Shown piece after piece: positions 11,111-21,725 of a stretch of 64,000 nt of DNA (its first letter is position 1; each line of letters starts with the position of its first letter). Below the pieces are notes generated by a model that did not search any database, was not told the DNA's origin, and saw nothing but the letters and a program-made list of their open reading frames with translations. This stretch comes from Xiphydria camelus (Eukaryota; Arthropoda; Insecta; Hymenoptera; Xiphydriidae). The position numbers were made by a program, and so were the translations under genes. The stretch is from assembly GCA_963678675.1 (NCBI GenBank), contig OY783192.1:31651250-31715249 (forward strand), written 5' to 3'.

Positions 11111-13540
11111 AAAACAGGTGTGCCACGTATCGCGAAAAGCCTCAAACGCATCGGATAACTCCATACGCGTATTCCTATCTCAGTCGGACACTCGGTACGT
11201 TGAAACGGTACCGGAAGCGAAGCGATGCCTCGAAGAAACTCGAGCACACGTCATACATTCTAACGCATTCTGGAGATACGAAGCATCGAGAGCAAAAGAG
11301 CGAAGAAGAATCCCGCGCGCGTGTGACTCCGTGTATAAAGTTGATCTTCGAAAGGCGGATGTGGACGAAAGCAAAGAGAAATACCGAAGAGGAGAAACGA
11401 GAGACCCCGAAGACACGACTCCGGCTAGCGGAGACAGAAGCGAAGATGCCTTCGATGCGACGAGCCGAACAGCGCCACGTACGTATGTGCACATATGTAC
11501 ATATACGTATCAGTGAGACCGAGAAGAAAAAGCTACAAGAGATGAAGGTCCACTTCGATCGTTTCTACCGATCTTGCAGCTTCCGGAAAGGAAGAAAATT
11601 CATCAGCTTCCCATCCACGAGCTCCCAACGCTTATCAATCGACGATACACTCCGCGCCCTGCCCTGAGAATCGCTCTCGTCGTCGACGGCATCGAGAAGA
11701 GGGTCCAAAGGCGATGACCATGCCAGGCTGCTGCCGACCGGCCAGAGGAGTACCTAACCGAGTGGACCGATACTCGCGGCAGAGAGGGCAAGGCGGGAGG
11801 GGAAAGGTGAAGAGAAGAAGGAGAAGCACGACGAGAAGAGAGGGAGAATCGACGGCGTGGGGGAGAAGACGAACGGTGCGAGCGAGACAACGATCGGTGC
11901 GGTATCGGCTCGAAGGAGGAGAGCCGATGAAGAAGGACGACCGGCAGATGGCCGGGTCCGACGAGGACGCGAGATCATCCTCGTCTCCCCGGTTGGACCG
12001 AGACGGAGACAGCGCCGATCCGACAGGTGATGGTGGTGGTGGTAGTGGACGATCGGCGACGACGAAGTTGGAGGTGGCGGCGGCGGCGGTGGTGGTGGTG
12101 GCAACGAACGTAGCAGTCGCGAGAGCACTTGCTCCACGAAGCGGAGTTTTGCCCCCTCCTGCCGCGGGCGGCGCCACTCGGCTCCTTTCCTCTTTTCGCC
12201 TCTAGGCCATTCTCGAGGGGCGCGCGCGCCAAGGCGGTATCCCGACTGTCTCACCGACGCCGACCAACACGTACGCGCGCGCGCGCGCGCGTAACCGCTT
12301 TCCCGGGACTTTTCCGAAACCGCGCGCCCACGTGACCGTGCGACCACGTGACAACGCCGAGTGAACCGCGCTACGCGGAGACTACGAGAGTGACGCGCAG
12401 CGGGTTCAACGTTAAGCGAATTTGTTCGGAGTGGAATTGCGTCGACGTCTGCGGGAGATCGGAACGGTGCGGTGTCGTCTCTTCGTCCCGCGCGGGAGCG
12501 GATCCTCTGTGAGTCCTCGAAATCTCGATACACTCGGAGATATATTCTCGGAGGTAGCTTATTAAGAGCTGCATTGAAAGAGAGACGAGGAGGAGAGCGA
12601 AGAAGTACTGGCGACGACACGGCTGGACCTTTCGGACCCTGGGTTGATGACGGAGGGAGGCTGCGCCATCGAAGGAACGAACAGGCCCGCGGCGACACCT
12701 CGCGCTCACATCGAATAACCGAGTTTCTCGTTTGCCGGTTTTCCCATCGCCAAGGTTTTACCTTTAATGACATTTCGACCATTAATCGCGCCGATTGACC
12801 TTTGCGCGCGAGCTTCGCGCCCGCGAGGAACTGGACGCCGGAGACCTTTATTACTCGCGAGCGCTCGGCTCTTCTCCTCGAGTCCTCGCGCACTCGGAAC
12901 GAAGTAAGTTTATACCGTTCTTCCTCTCGCCCCCACCCTCTCGGCGCGGCGGGGACCCCGCCTCTCGCCGCGGCACTTTCCGCGCGGACGCCGCGCTCGT
13001 CCGGGATCGCGTCGAGGAAAGGAAGGACCTACGGCGAAGGAGAAAAGGCTGGATCGCTTGGCTGGAAAAAATCGCGCGGAGAAATCGGATCGCTCCTCGA
13101 GATATCGGGAACGGTAGCCGGGGAGGAACCGGCGGGCCACGTGACTCGGTAACCAGGAGAGAAAGAGAGAGGGAGAGAGAGAGAGACTCTCGAGTCACTC
13201 GCGCCCGAGATCCCGAGCGGAGGGAGGGAAAAAAAATAACGAGACGCTGACGAAAAACTCGCGGTACTTGCGTACCGAGGTCGCGAGAAGATCGAGGAGG
13301 AAAAAAAGCGGAAAGAACGTGAGATGAGGACGCGGAACTCGAAGGAGTCGACCGAGGATCGAGGCATCAACTAGGTCGATCGACTCTCGACGGCCCGTTG
13401 ATCGGTTGCGATCGAAAGAGTTCCTCGAGAATCAAGTTCTCGTTCTTCCTCGTCCTCCACCTCGTCGCCTTCGCGGATGGGGCGCCCTGTCCTCGTGCCG
13501 CCGCCCGTCGAGACTGTCGTCACGGCTGCGCACGACCGCG
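11111..13540 (+). promoter_or_regulatory. CpG-rich 5' region ahead of the exon at 13541 (inferred)
   Basis: This is one of the largest MITE-free, GC-rich tracts in the window. It holds (GGT)n/(GGC)n runs near 12030-12105 and (CG)n at 12273-12292. Donor-like sites such as GAAGTAAGT at 12904 and CTGTGAGT at 12507 could end untranslated exons. Overlapping open frames in several phases with Arg/Ser/Pro-rich translations are low-complexity shadows. A promoter/5' UTR role is inferred from position only. Confidence 0.3.
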
Positions 13541-13819
13541 ATGTCGGTCCTCGAGGGCAATGAGGCCGACAGGACGACGATGTCTCCGTTGGACGAAGTC
13601 GCCTCGCCGACAAGCGTCGGCTCCGAGCTCATGGTCACCGATATGCTGGACGAACACGAGTCGCGGCTCGGCGATGCCGTGGACGGGAGGCGCAAGAGAA
13701 ATTCGGACGGCGAGGTGCTCAGCCCCAGGAAGCTGCCGTCGCTGGCGAGCAATAATAACGATGTAGGATTCGTGCTGGAGGAGAGCGCCGAGGATGGACT
13801 GCGCGAGGACGCCGACGAT
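13541..13819 (+). CDS. Candidate first coding exon, unidentified gene
   Basis: The ATG at 13541 opens exactly 93 codons that end in phase 0 at a consensus donor (GAT|GTGAGT, intron from 13820). The translation is acidic and non-repetitive, with a Ser/Pro-rich start (TTMSPLDEVASPTS at residues 12-25), a basic patch GRRKRN (residues 49-54), LSPRKLPS (60-67) and an acidic tail. That pattern suits the disordered N-terminus of a nuclear protein, but I do not recognise the family. The frame is open further upstream to 13406, but the upstream part reads as Arg/Pro-rich low complexity, so the ATG at 13541 with a purine at -3 is preferred. The next exon was not found; family L sits only 97 bases into the putative intron. 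Confidence 0.5.
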
Positions 13820-13916
13820 GTGAGTCAGATCTGGCTTCTGTAATTCGTTGGAGAACTTTGGGCGATTCTCTGATGATTATTTTGATTGCGATGTGCCATT
13901 TTTTGGCCGTTACCTA

Positions 13917-14319
13917 CACTCGGAGAAATATCTGGTCGAAAGAATAATAATTTGACTAGAAATTGTGGTCGATTTTGGCGCCAATGATAATTCCGTAGTT
14001 ATTTTGATCTTTGAGATTCTGGTTATAGTAACAAGAGATTCCTACAACACCAGGTCAACTTGCAGCATGGTCAATTGATATTCACAACCTCTTTTTTTTT
14101 ATAGTTGATACTACCATGCAGTGATATTATTGATCTACTTTTGTCGTTAATTCAACCATGGTGCATGGTTATCATAAACTACAATCTTGTTGTTACTATA
14201 ACCATGCAACAAAAGTTATTTCGACTGCATTCATGATCTGTTGAACCATAAATATGGTGCTAGCAACCAGGAAAAGTCAACCATGCGATTATGGTTGATG
14301 TTACCTATTTCTCTCAGTG
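13917..14319. mobile_element. Family L MITE, copy 1
   Basis: Ends are CACTCGGAGAAATATCTGG and TATTTCTCTCAGTG with TA on both sides. The interior contains GTGGTCGATTTTGGCGCCAA, GGTTATAGTAACAAGAGATT and repeated ACCATG/CATGGT motifs. A second full copy is at 58199-58610. Confidence 0.85.
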
Positions 14320-14370
14320 TATGCAGTAAACAAATTTGTATTAAATTTAATATAATTGTATATAAAGTTT

Positions 14371-14694
14371 CATGGAAAAAAGGGATCAGTAAGTAATTTT
14401 TACAGTTAATCCTCAGTAACAGGGTTCCTAAGGAGAAATATTGAATTTTTTAATAGACAGCGTACTTTTTACAGCTTGTTGCAGTATAAACCCGTAAACA
14501 CCCGACACATATTAACGAAGCGACTGGTAAATTTTACCGTACAAACTGATGTTTATACTATTACAAACTGCTGAAAGCAAGTTGTGGTCTATAATGAAAA
14601 CTTCAATGGTTCACTTCGGGAAGCTTTGTTACTGGGATAACTGTAAAAATTCATGGGTTTTCCCATGATTTTTTACTAATTTTTTCTCTCCGTG
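14371..14694. mobile_element. Family M MITE, nested in family P
   Basis: Ends are CATGGAAAAAAGGGATCAGT and ACTAATTTTTTCTCTCCGTG. The interior contains AGTATAAACCCGTAAACAC, AAACTGATGTTTATAC and TTCATGGGTTTTCCCATGA. Partial copies are at 36197 and 50557. Confidence 0.8.
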
Positions 14695-14779
14695 TTTTAT
14701 CCAATATGTTGATTCTGAGAATTAATACACTCCGTTGTGAAATTTATGAGGATAATTTCATGAGGAAATACCATAATAT

Positions 14780-14935
14780 AAATCTAAACTTATGCATAAT
14801 ATTACTTTTTTGAAGATCACACTTTTAACTACAACAAAGTCTTACGTCAATGTGGGCCAAAAGTTTATAAATAAGGAAGTAATAACGATTAAACTTCTTT
14901 TCGTGGCGAGTAAGTTCAGACTCGTATGGTACATT
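14780..14935. mobile_element. Family G fragment, copy 2
   Basis: TATTACTTTTTTGAAGAT, AACAAAGTCTTACGTCAATG and CGTGGCGAGTAAGTTCAGAC correspond to the central and right parts of the copies at 18.3 and 27.1 kb. Confidence 0.5.
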
Positions 14936-14947
14936 ATTTTCATAATT

Positions 14948-15036
14948 ACATATCGATACCCTCATGAGAAAATCTCGTAACTCCATTCACAAAAACGTGG
15001 AGTTACGAGGTTTTCTCACGAGGGTATCGATATTGT
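14948..15036. repeat. Strong hairpin
   Basis: ATCGATACCCTCATGAGAAA with TCTCGTAACTCCA continues to pair, almost without mismatch, with TGGAGTTACGAGG and TTTTCTCACGAGGGTATCGA. The loop is about 12 bases. It lies inside the family P element and could be its own small palindromic insertion. Confidence 0.75.
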
Positions 15037-15103
15037 ATTATACATGTATTCGAGAAAAACTTTATATAGAAACAAATTAGAAATACACATTTTCTTACAG
15101 TAT

Positions 15104-15586
15104 ACCTACTTGTTATTGAAATATACTTGGAGGGAACTTATACAGGTCAGCAATCGAGTATTTTTTACGACTACGTAGGCCTTTCTCAATCGACCATAAT
15201 GACGGATATCCCCGCGCTGTACCGCAACGAGCTTCCGTCTTCCGGTTCGCGTTTACGTTCCATTCTAGTCGCACCCCAAGTCGCGCACCGTTGTACTCGT
15301 ATACTACCGGTACCGTTGCCCGGCGCTACTCCATCCTCCGCCACTTTCCCGCTCTCTTTTCATAGCTCTCGCTTTCGCTATTACAGGAGCGACTAAATAA
15401 TCGCGTTAGGTTCTATAATTACGCTGCCGCGGCCGGTTAATCGCGAGGCGTGGTAAATTAGCATCCCGAAAGTTTTATCGTGGAAAACGTGCGCTACGAT
15501 GTAATTATACTTCGATGAATATGTATAACACGGCGTACGTGCGCACATACCGCCCCCGTGCCATCTTGCTTTGCGCGTCATCGAAG
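15104..15586. other. No gene recognised
   Basis: Mixed-composition DNA with no repeat match or exon signature. Confidence 0.4.
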
Positions 15587-15768
15587 CACGTTCAGAAAAT
15601 GATTAGGTCAAAATGACAAAACGCATCTAGTCAAACGCATTTAGTTATTCTAAGCAAATGTTTAATTATTCTAACCGAAGTAGTCAGTAACCAAACAGAG
15701 ATGGAGAGGGTCTATATTTCGCTAAACCACTGGGTCATCGTCTTCAAGATTTTGTTTAAATTGATCAA
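15587..15768 (+). mobile_element. Family A MITE, 3'-truncated
   Basis: It starts CACGTTCAGAAAATGATTAGG and carries TGACAAAACGCATCTAG and GGTCATCGTCTTCAAGATTTTG. The family A right end is missing where family D sequence begins. Confidence 0.65.
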
Positions 15769-16227
15769 ATTAAACGTATTTTTGGATAGTTCTACACTGA
15801 GAAAAATAATTAGGTTAAAATGACTAAACGCATTTAGTTTAGACGCGTTTAGTTCTTCTATTAAAAATGCTAATCAGTTAAATCAAATATCAAGTTATTC
15901 TAACAAAATGTCTAGTTATACCAATCAAACGTTTAATTACACCAACTAAAAAATGGTCAGTTTAACCGAACAGATAGAGGATCCAAGTTTCACCAAATAA
16001 TTTGGTAATCGTCTTCATAATTTTGGTTAAATTGACCAAGTTATTCTTCTCAGTGTAAGAGGACATTTATTCGATTCGAATAAATACGGATTTGTGATTC
16101 AAATAATATTCAATGAAATCAATAATATTTATATTCATCCAATTGATATTCATTCTAATTGAATAAATGTGCTCTTTGAACTATTCAAAAACACATTTAC
16201 TTCGATCAAGCAAATTTTTTCTCGGTG
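15760..16227 (+). mobile_element. Family D MITE split by family A
   Basis: The left piece TTTTTGGATAGTTC ends at TA 15793-15794 and the right piece continues AGAGGACATTTATTCGATT from 16058, ending TTTTTTCTCGGTG at 16227. The intact copy at 20 kb shows GGATAGTCCCAAGAGCGTAT at this junction, which fixes the insertion point. Confidence 0.75.
15795..16055 (+). mobile_element. Family A MITE nested in family D
   Basis: Ends are CACTGAGAAAAATAATTAGG and TTATTCTTCTCAGTG with TA on both sides (15793-15794 and 16056-16057). It is one of the least eroded A copies, with all internal TTATTCTAAC and GGTCAGTTTAACC blocks. Confidence 0.9.
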
Positions 16228-16229
16228 TA

Positions 16230-16491
16230 CACAGAGAAAAAGAATTAGTTAGATCTACTAAAAATTAATTGCGAGGTCACGAGTAATTATTTATTTAGAT
16301 CAATTTGATCTTCTTTCATATTAATTTGATATTTCTTCCTTGCAACCACATACTATTTTACATGATTGCAAGAAAGAGATATGAAATTGATGCATTAAAA
16401 TGTTTCATTGATGTAAAAATACCGAAATAATTATTTGTGTGCTACTCCGTAAGTAATTTTCAATAGATCCAACTAATTCTTTTTCTCCGTA
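16230..16491. mobile_element. Family B MITE, copy 1
   Basis: Left end CACAGAGAAAAAGAATTAGT, right end ACTAATTCTTTTTCTCCGTA. It is nearly palindromic: both arms contain the AGATCTACT/AGTAGATC and CTTGCAATCACAT/ATGTGATTGCAAG modules. It begins at the TA that closes family D. Confidence 0.85.
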
Positions 16492-17060
16492 TAGTTAAAG
16501 GGCAAATGATGACAAATAAAATAATTTCTATCTCGTTAATCACCGTTGTTCTGAAACATTTCCGCCTGTATACATACGTCCCACCGTACCGTGCCTCCCG
16601 CTCTCTTTCCGTCGCAGCATCACTCTTGCTATCCTCCGGTCCGTGAAACCGAGTCGAGAGAAACCTCGGAAAAAAGAAAGAAGCAATCGCCCTCGTTAAG
16701 TCCTCCCGAAGAAACCCGATCGTCCCGTCCGCCGAAACAAAAGACCAAAGAAGAACGACGCGAAAGGGGTCCCCGTCCGCTCCCGCGGTCCAGCGCGAAG
16801 ATCGATTCCGCCGTTCCTCTAAACGCGCGGTATAGGAGCTCGACGCGGCGCGTTCGCTCCAACGACACGGCGCTCTCGCCTATAGGTTTCCCACGTACGC
16901 GTCACGTAAAGTCACGCGTCGCTCCGTGGAACACCTCACAGCATCCCACGGAATCTCGTCGCCGAGAAAATTCGCCGAGCGACCTACTCGATTTACACCA
17001 GTTTACAGTAAAGAAAGAAATACGAGATTTCGGTAGCACACCCACACGCAGCGTAGCGTC
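16492..17060. other. No gene recognised
   Basis: GC-rich from 16560. A frame open through 16591-17082 is Arg/Ser/Pro-rich without motif, and its mirror strand is also open, so it is not called. Confidence 0.45.
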
Positions 17061-17288
17061 CATGGAAAAAAATAAACCATAGCATTCACAAAGTTTGTGG
17101 TAGTTTCAGGATAAGGCCAATTTATCGTTGCAATAACTGAAACTTTAGTAAAAGTTACAGTAAAACTCGTAGAAGTTGCAAGCGTCACTGTAATTTTTAC
17201 TGAAATTGTAGTCATCGTAACGATAAATCGACCTTGTATCGAAATTTATCGCAAACTTTGTAAATACTACGATTCATTTCTTTCATTG
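17061..17288. mobile_element. Family O MITE, copy 1
   Basis: Left end CATGGAAAAAAATAAACCATAG, weak right end CTACGATTCATTTCTTTCATTG. GATAAGGCCAATTTATCGTT on the left mirrors AACGATAAATCGACCTTGTATC on the right. The second copy is at 22766-22993. Confidence 0.75.
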
Positions 17289-18233
17289 TTGCGCTTTCGC
17301 TCTCGCCGCGCGTCCAGCGCGGACGCTCCTGCCGAACGGAATGCTCGCGGCGGTGTCATATCGTGAGCTCGCGCGCGAAACATCATCTCGATTCTCTTCC
17401 GACGACGGATGGGAAGAGGGCTTCCTTCCAACGCGCGGTTTCTCGGAATGTCGGAAACCAGTTCCCGCTGTTCGCTTTCTTCGGCTTTTAAAAGACGAGC
17501 GGCGCGCTTGCGGGAGAGAGAAAGAGACGCATCTCGCCCAAGGCACCTCGCGTGCGCGCGCGCACGCGCGTTCATCTCGCTCGCACGACGCGCGCTTCTC
17601 TCTTCGACAGGAGGGTTCCCCAGTCACCCCGAGGGGGTGCCCGGGTTTGACTCACTGCCGTGTACACGCCGCACACCCGCGCCGCGCCGCGCGAGTCGCG
17701 CGCGCCTTCGGCTCTTCGGCGTGTCGCGCGAGTTCTCTCGTCTTCCCTCGAATCTCTTCTCGCCTTACGCGCTCCACGAGAGATTCTCCTTTCTTCCTAT
17801 CCGCGTCTCTCCCTCCGCGTCGTCGGGGCGACGGATCGGGGACGAGGTGCGCGCGCACGCGGTACGCGGGCTCTCTCGACGACGAGGTCAAACGGGTTTG
17901 ACGAGGAAAAATCCTATGCGCCGACGTACCCACACCGCGCGCGCGCTCCACCTATATTCGATGTACGCATCGTCGATACGCGTGTATGGGTGAGGCATGC
18001 GATGTGTCGCGTACGGGTGGATTACCCGTTAGAGACGATCGCCTGAAGTGGACGTTTCTCGAATGGGGAAGGTGCAGCGAGGTAAACAAGTGCGATGATG
18101 CGTGCGAGGGAGAAAAGGGGGGGAGAGGGTTTCGAGGGGAAAATAGGGGAGATTTCTTTGGGCTGAATAATTGTTTTTTTACCTTTATCTATTGCGCCGA
18201 GAGAACGGCGTATTTATAGTTGATAAATGAGCA
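17289..18233. other. No gene recognised; CpG-rich block
   Basis: Very GC-rich with CGCG runs (17550-17572). Long frames are open on both strands at once, which is what high CG content produces. No motif was seen. Confidence 0.45.
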
Positions 18234-18280
18234 CACCGAGGGAAATAATGATTAGTGTCAGAGAAATGTTTCTTAAATTA
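18234..18280 (+). mobile_element. Family E 5' fragment
   Basis: CACCGAGGGAAATAATGATTAGTG matches the left end of the copies at 21930 and 52368. It is cut short by a family G element. Confidence 0.6.
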
Positions 18281-18515
18281 AGAACATAGCTTATGAGGCT
18301 AAACTTCCTCGCCGGGAAAGAAATTTTAATCAATATTTTTTATCTCATTATATATGAACTTTTCGCCTAGATCAATGTAAGATTTTATCGCAGATGAAAA
18401 TGTAATCTTCAAAAAAGTATTATACAGTTATGAGCCAAAAGCTTATAGATAATGAGATAATAGTGATTCGAGTTCCTTTCCTGGTGCGTAAGTTTAACCT
18501 TGTATGGTATTTATG
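18281..18515. mobile_element. Family G element, copy 3
   Basis: The left arm ATGAGGCTAAACTTCCTCGCC pairs with GGTGCGTAAGTTTAACCTTGTAT at the right. The inner arms ATCTCATTATATATGAAC and TTATAGATAATGAGAT also pair, so the element is a long palindrome. Confidence 0.75.
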
Positions 18516-19873
18516 ATCTTACAAATTTTGAAGAGTACAGATTCTTCATCAAAGCTTTATATAAAAGCACATGAAAACTACAATTTTTTGTTTACACTGA
18601 ACAAAGTGAACCTCAGCATACGTCTATGTATAATATTAATACTTGCATAATCAAAGGGACAATACCTTTACAACAGTTCGACAAAACCAAAGCGACTAGT
18701 GCACCAAAAACGTACTTATCTATTTGCCCCTTCGATTATGCCAAAACATAGACGTACGCCTACACTATTTAATGAAAAAAAAACTGGGCATAATAGCCTC
18801 TCTCAGATAAATTTTACAAACGTTACGTACATCGCCGCCACTGCCGCACGCTCGTTACGTCAACATTATTTCTGCACGCTCGCAAATACGCGCAAGAGTA
18901 CGAGTAGGTATATTGCGCGCGAGCCAAAGATCGCGGATGAGCGGACGCGGACTAGAAACGCTCTCGCCGTTTCCGATCGATTCGTCTTCGAGTGTGTGTC
19001 GAACGATATCTCCCGGCGAACCTTCTCCCCTCCTCCAACCGCCGAAATCTCCCCCTCCCCGTCGCTGTATCGCGACTCTTGGCATTTCCGAGCCCGTTGC
19101 GATCGCGCAGAGTCGAGGGGGACTCGTTTCGCGCGGCCGAGTACACGTATATCGCAGGCGCGACGATTCGCCGGGCGTACGTAATATCCGTACCCCCCCC
19201 CCCCCCCCCGGTTTTCCGTCGTCGGAGTTGAAAAAGGCCAGAGATTAATCGCTCCCGGTATTTTAGATAATGATAGCCGCGCGCGATATTCGTATATATA
19301 TATACGCGGCGTGACGCCGCCGCGCCGCTGTATATAGCGGCGTCGTGATAAATCGTTCCGGGACTCGCGAGGAAGGCAGTTAACATTCTTTCGGGATGAT
19401 TCTACCGGTCCGCGCGCGCGCGGTGGACGCGGTGCATTCGCGGATTCCTGGAAGTCGTCGAAGGAGGCCGACGCTGGCGACGATCGACGACCTCGACGCG
19501 ATATCGGCTTTTCGTCCTCGTTCCTCTTTCGTTTTATTTGTCCCGGTGCGTTTCGACGCGACGGGTGTGATGCACTCGCGTGTTCATCGACGCGGCAGAT
19601 GACTGTCTCACGAAAAATGACTCTCCCCCGACAAGATCATCGCGCTCCTCGCCACGTTTCTCCCCGCATCGCGTTCCCCCCGCACCTCCGACGATTTCTT
19701 ACCGGCGTTCCCGAACGCGGGACCCGCCGACGGATACCGGCGCCGGTGATTACATCCTGCTGGTAATTAGTCCGCGAGGATCCTAATTAAGTGGCGTTCC
19801 CGTCACGAGGCTCGCCAAGCAAACACGGGGACCGCACGAAAAGGACTCCTGCGGCTGTCGCTACGGTGCGGTA
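18516..19873. other. No gene recognised; hairpin and poly-C run
   Basis: GCATACGTCTATGTATAAT (18617) and ATAGACGTACGCC (about 18748) form an imperfect inverted repeat with matching CAAAGGG/CCCTTCG parts. A 17-base C run occupies 19193-19209. The rest is GC-rich without supported exons. Confidence 0.45.
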
Positions 19874-20004
19874 CCCGTATAGGGTCCCCAGAGCTGACAA
19901 CAGGGCCAACACTTGGCCGATGTCAGGTTACCGGTAATTGGCCAAGTATAGGTTGCCTGTCATTGGGCCATGGGCGGTAGTTTTCGGGATGCCAGCTATT
20001 GTTA

Positions 20005-20228
20005 CACTGAGAAAAAAATGTACTTGATCGAAATAAACGTGCCTTTGGATAGTCCCAAGAGCGTATTTATTCGATTTAAATGAATATCGATTTGATTCAA
20101 ATGACATCTAATTAATTCAATAATCTAATATTTGCGTCCAACCGATATGCATTTAAATCGAGTAAATTACGCTCTTGGGACTGTCCAAAGGCACGTTTAT
20201 TTCGATCAAGTAAATTTTTTTCTCAGTG
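20005..20228 (+). mobile_element. Family D MITE, intact reference copy
   Basis: Ends CACTGAGAAAAAAATGTAC and TAAATTTTTTTCTCAGTG with TA on both sides. The arms are highly symmetric: TGATCGAAATAAACGTGCC on the left and CACGTTTATTTCGATCAAG on the right; GGATAGTCCCAAGAGCG and CGCTCTTGGGACTGTCC further in. Confidence 0.9.
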
Positions 20229-20256
20229 TAATGAAATAAAGGCAGCTAGTGATAGC

Positions 20257-20470
20257 CCATATCACTGCTTTGCTTTGAGAGAGGCACAACTAAAAATATC
20301 GTTTTTGCGTTTTGTGTAATAATCAACTGCTTACTTTATTGACCTTTATCGCGAAAACAGGCACATTTTTTATAACATTTTTACTTTCGTCTCACATTAT
20401 TAAAACTCGTCTCCTGTAAAATTATCATACTTCGAGTTATGCCCCTCTCAAAGCAAAGCAGCGATGTCTG
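20257..20470. repeat. Inverted repeat with about 33-bp arms
   Basis: ATCACTGCTTTGCTTTGAGA followed by GAGGCACAACT pairs with AGTTATGCCCCTC and TCAAAGCAAAGCAGCGATGT. The spacing suggests a small foldback element inside the 19.9-21.05 kb composite. Confidence 0.7.
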
Positions 20471-20735
20471 GACCGATATTTGTGTGTCAACAGTTTTTTA
20501 AACTGATTTCAGCAGATTCAATTACCGACTCCCAACTGTATGCCGCTACTAGGTAGAGCACTGCTCGTATTACGGTAAACAACGTCTGTATTACCGTCTC
20601 GTCGGTACAATTAAACAGATGTCGTCAATTCATTATCGTTTAAAAACGTCGCGAATTAAAAAAAACACATTAACGTTAAACCGTCAATACCGATTCAGAA
20701 TAAAATTAACATTACGATTAAAATGAAAATTAAGA

Positions 20736-20837
20736 TAAGTGTACCCAATATGGCCTACCTGATTTGGCTCCTCACTACCGCTGCCAATTGTAGTACAGCG
20801 AGGGACCAAGTTAGGTAGGCCACATTGGGTACACTTA
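20736..20837. repeat. 102-bp hairpin element
   Basis: TAAGTGTACCCAATATGGCC and GGCCACATTGGGTACACTTA pair almost perfectly, and the pairing continues into TACCTGATTTGG/CCAAGTTAGGTA with few mismatches. Confidence 0.8.
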
Positions 20838-21054
20838 CTTTATTTATACTTGTTGGCCCGTTATCAGTATCCATGGTTGGACCAGTACACATTGCCCTAG
20901 TTGGGCCATTGCAAACTACCGTTTATCGAACGGAGTTGTCATCTAGCTTTTTCCCATTGCTGGGCCAGTTGCGTTTGCCATTATCGCGCCATTATCGGAC
21001 GTCTGGCACCCAACCATAACCCACTGTTGGGCCAGTTGTAAAACCCTATACGGG

Positions 21055-21725
21055 TAGCGCGCTAGAACTCGCGCGCGTCCCTTTCTTTCCTCTCCAGCCT
21101 CTCCAGCCTCCCAAGTCCGGGCGAGAGTCGCGCGCGCCGCTATCGCCGCGCTTCCTCGGACCTCCGTGACTCGGCGCTCGTCGCGGGATCCTCCGAACGT
21201 ATCAGAAGCGCGGGGTATACGAGGAGAGATCGCCGCACCGAGAGAAACGACACGAGTCGTTCCGCGCGCGACGCGACGGTCGTACGCGCGCGGAGATAGG
21301 ATCGCGCGCGCGCGCGCGATGCTAATATGTCGCTGGAATATGAGGGTCTCTGAAAGTCAGGAAGGGGAGGAGACGACGTCGAGCGACTCTCGTAGCTCTC
21401 TTCGGCTCTCCTCGATATCATCTACTATACGGGGGTACGTCGCGCATGAGTCTCTCCCGCGCGCGGTACACCGTCCGATAGTTATGGGGCGTCATCGCGT
21501 TCCCCGCGATGCCATCGCTCGCCGGAGATGTGCGCGTGAGATTTCTGGAACGGCGAGGATCATTTCTCAGGGGCGGCGTTGTTCGTTTTTACTTCTGGGA
21601 AAGCGCGGGATTGATCGACCGTCGCGGTGGAGCGAGATTATCTTAATTGGAGCGGCGACGTTTCTACCGCGGAGGTCTCTGTACAGTTTTCGTGGGGGTG
21701 TCAATGAACGTGAGAGGCGGAGATA
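21055..21725. other. No gene recognised; CpG-rich block
   Basis: GC-rich with (CG)n at 21304-21320. A long plus-strand frame runs from 21166 straight into the family A MITE, so it is not a real exon. Confidence 0.5.

Larger units (their letters stand above)
14325..15103. mobile_element. Family P element split by family M and G sequences
   Basis: The left arm TTGTATTAAATTTAATATAA is followed at 14371 by a family M insertion. The family resumes at 14695 with TTTTATCCAATATGTTGATT, and the right arm TTAGAAATACACATTTTCTTA lies at about 15078-15098. A G-like segment and a hairpin occupy 14780-15040. Confidence 0.6.
19874..21054. mobile_element. Composite foldback element, CCCGTATAGGGT ends
   Basis: Perfect 12-base tips CCCGTATAGGGT and ACCCTATACGGG are flanked by TA. 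Subterminal DNA on both sides carries scattered TTGGGCCA/TGGCCCAA motifs. The middle holds a family D MITE and two hairpins, so most of the 1.18 kb is later insertions. No coding capacity. Confidence 0.7.

Noticed and set aside
11754..12893. 379-codon minus-strand open frame with poly-Pro and poly-His runs
   Set aside because: It crosses (GGT)n and (CG)n repeats in a region where several frames on both strands are open. Composition explains it.
16591..17082. 163-codon frame, Arg/Ser/Pro-rich
   Set aside because: No domain, no convincing donor or acceptor, and biased composition.
17341..17993. Two overlapping frames of 186 and 194 codons
   Set aside because: They occupy different phases of the same GC-rich block, and the minus strand is open as well, which is expected for this base composition.
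19250..19350. Possible pre-miRNA hairpin in GCGGCG/TATATA-rich DNA
   Set aside because: Pairing relies on simple TA and GCC repeats, with no stable unique stem.
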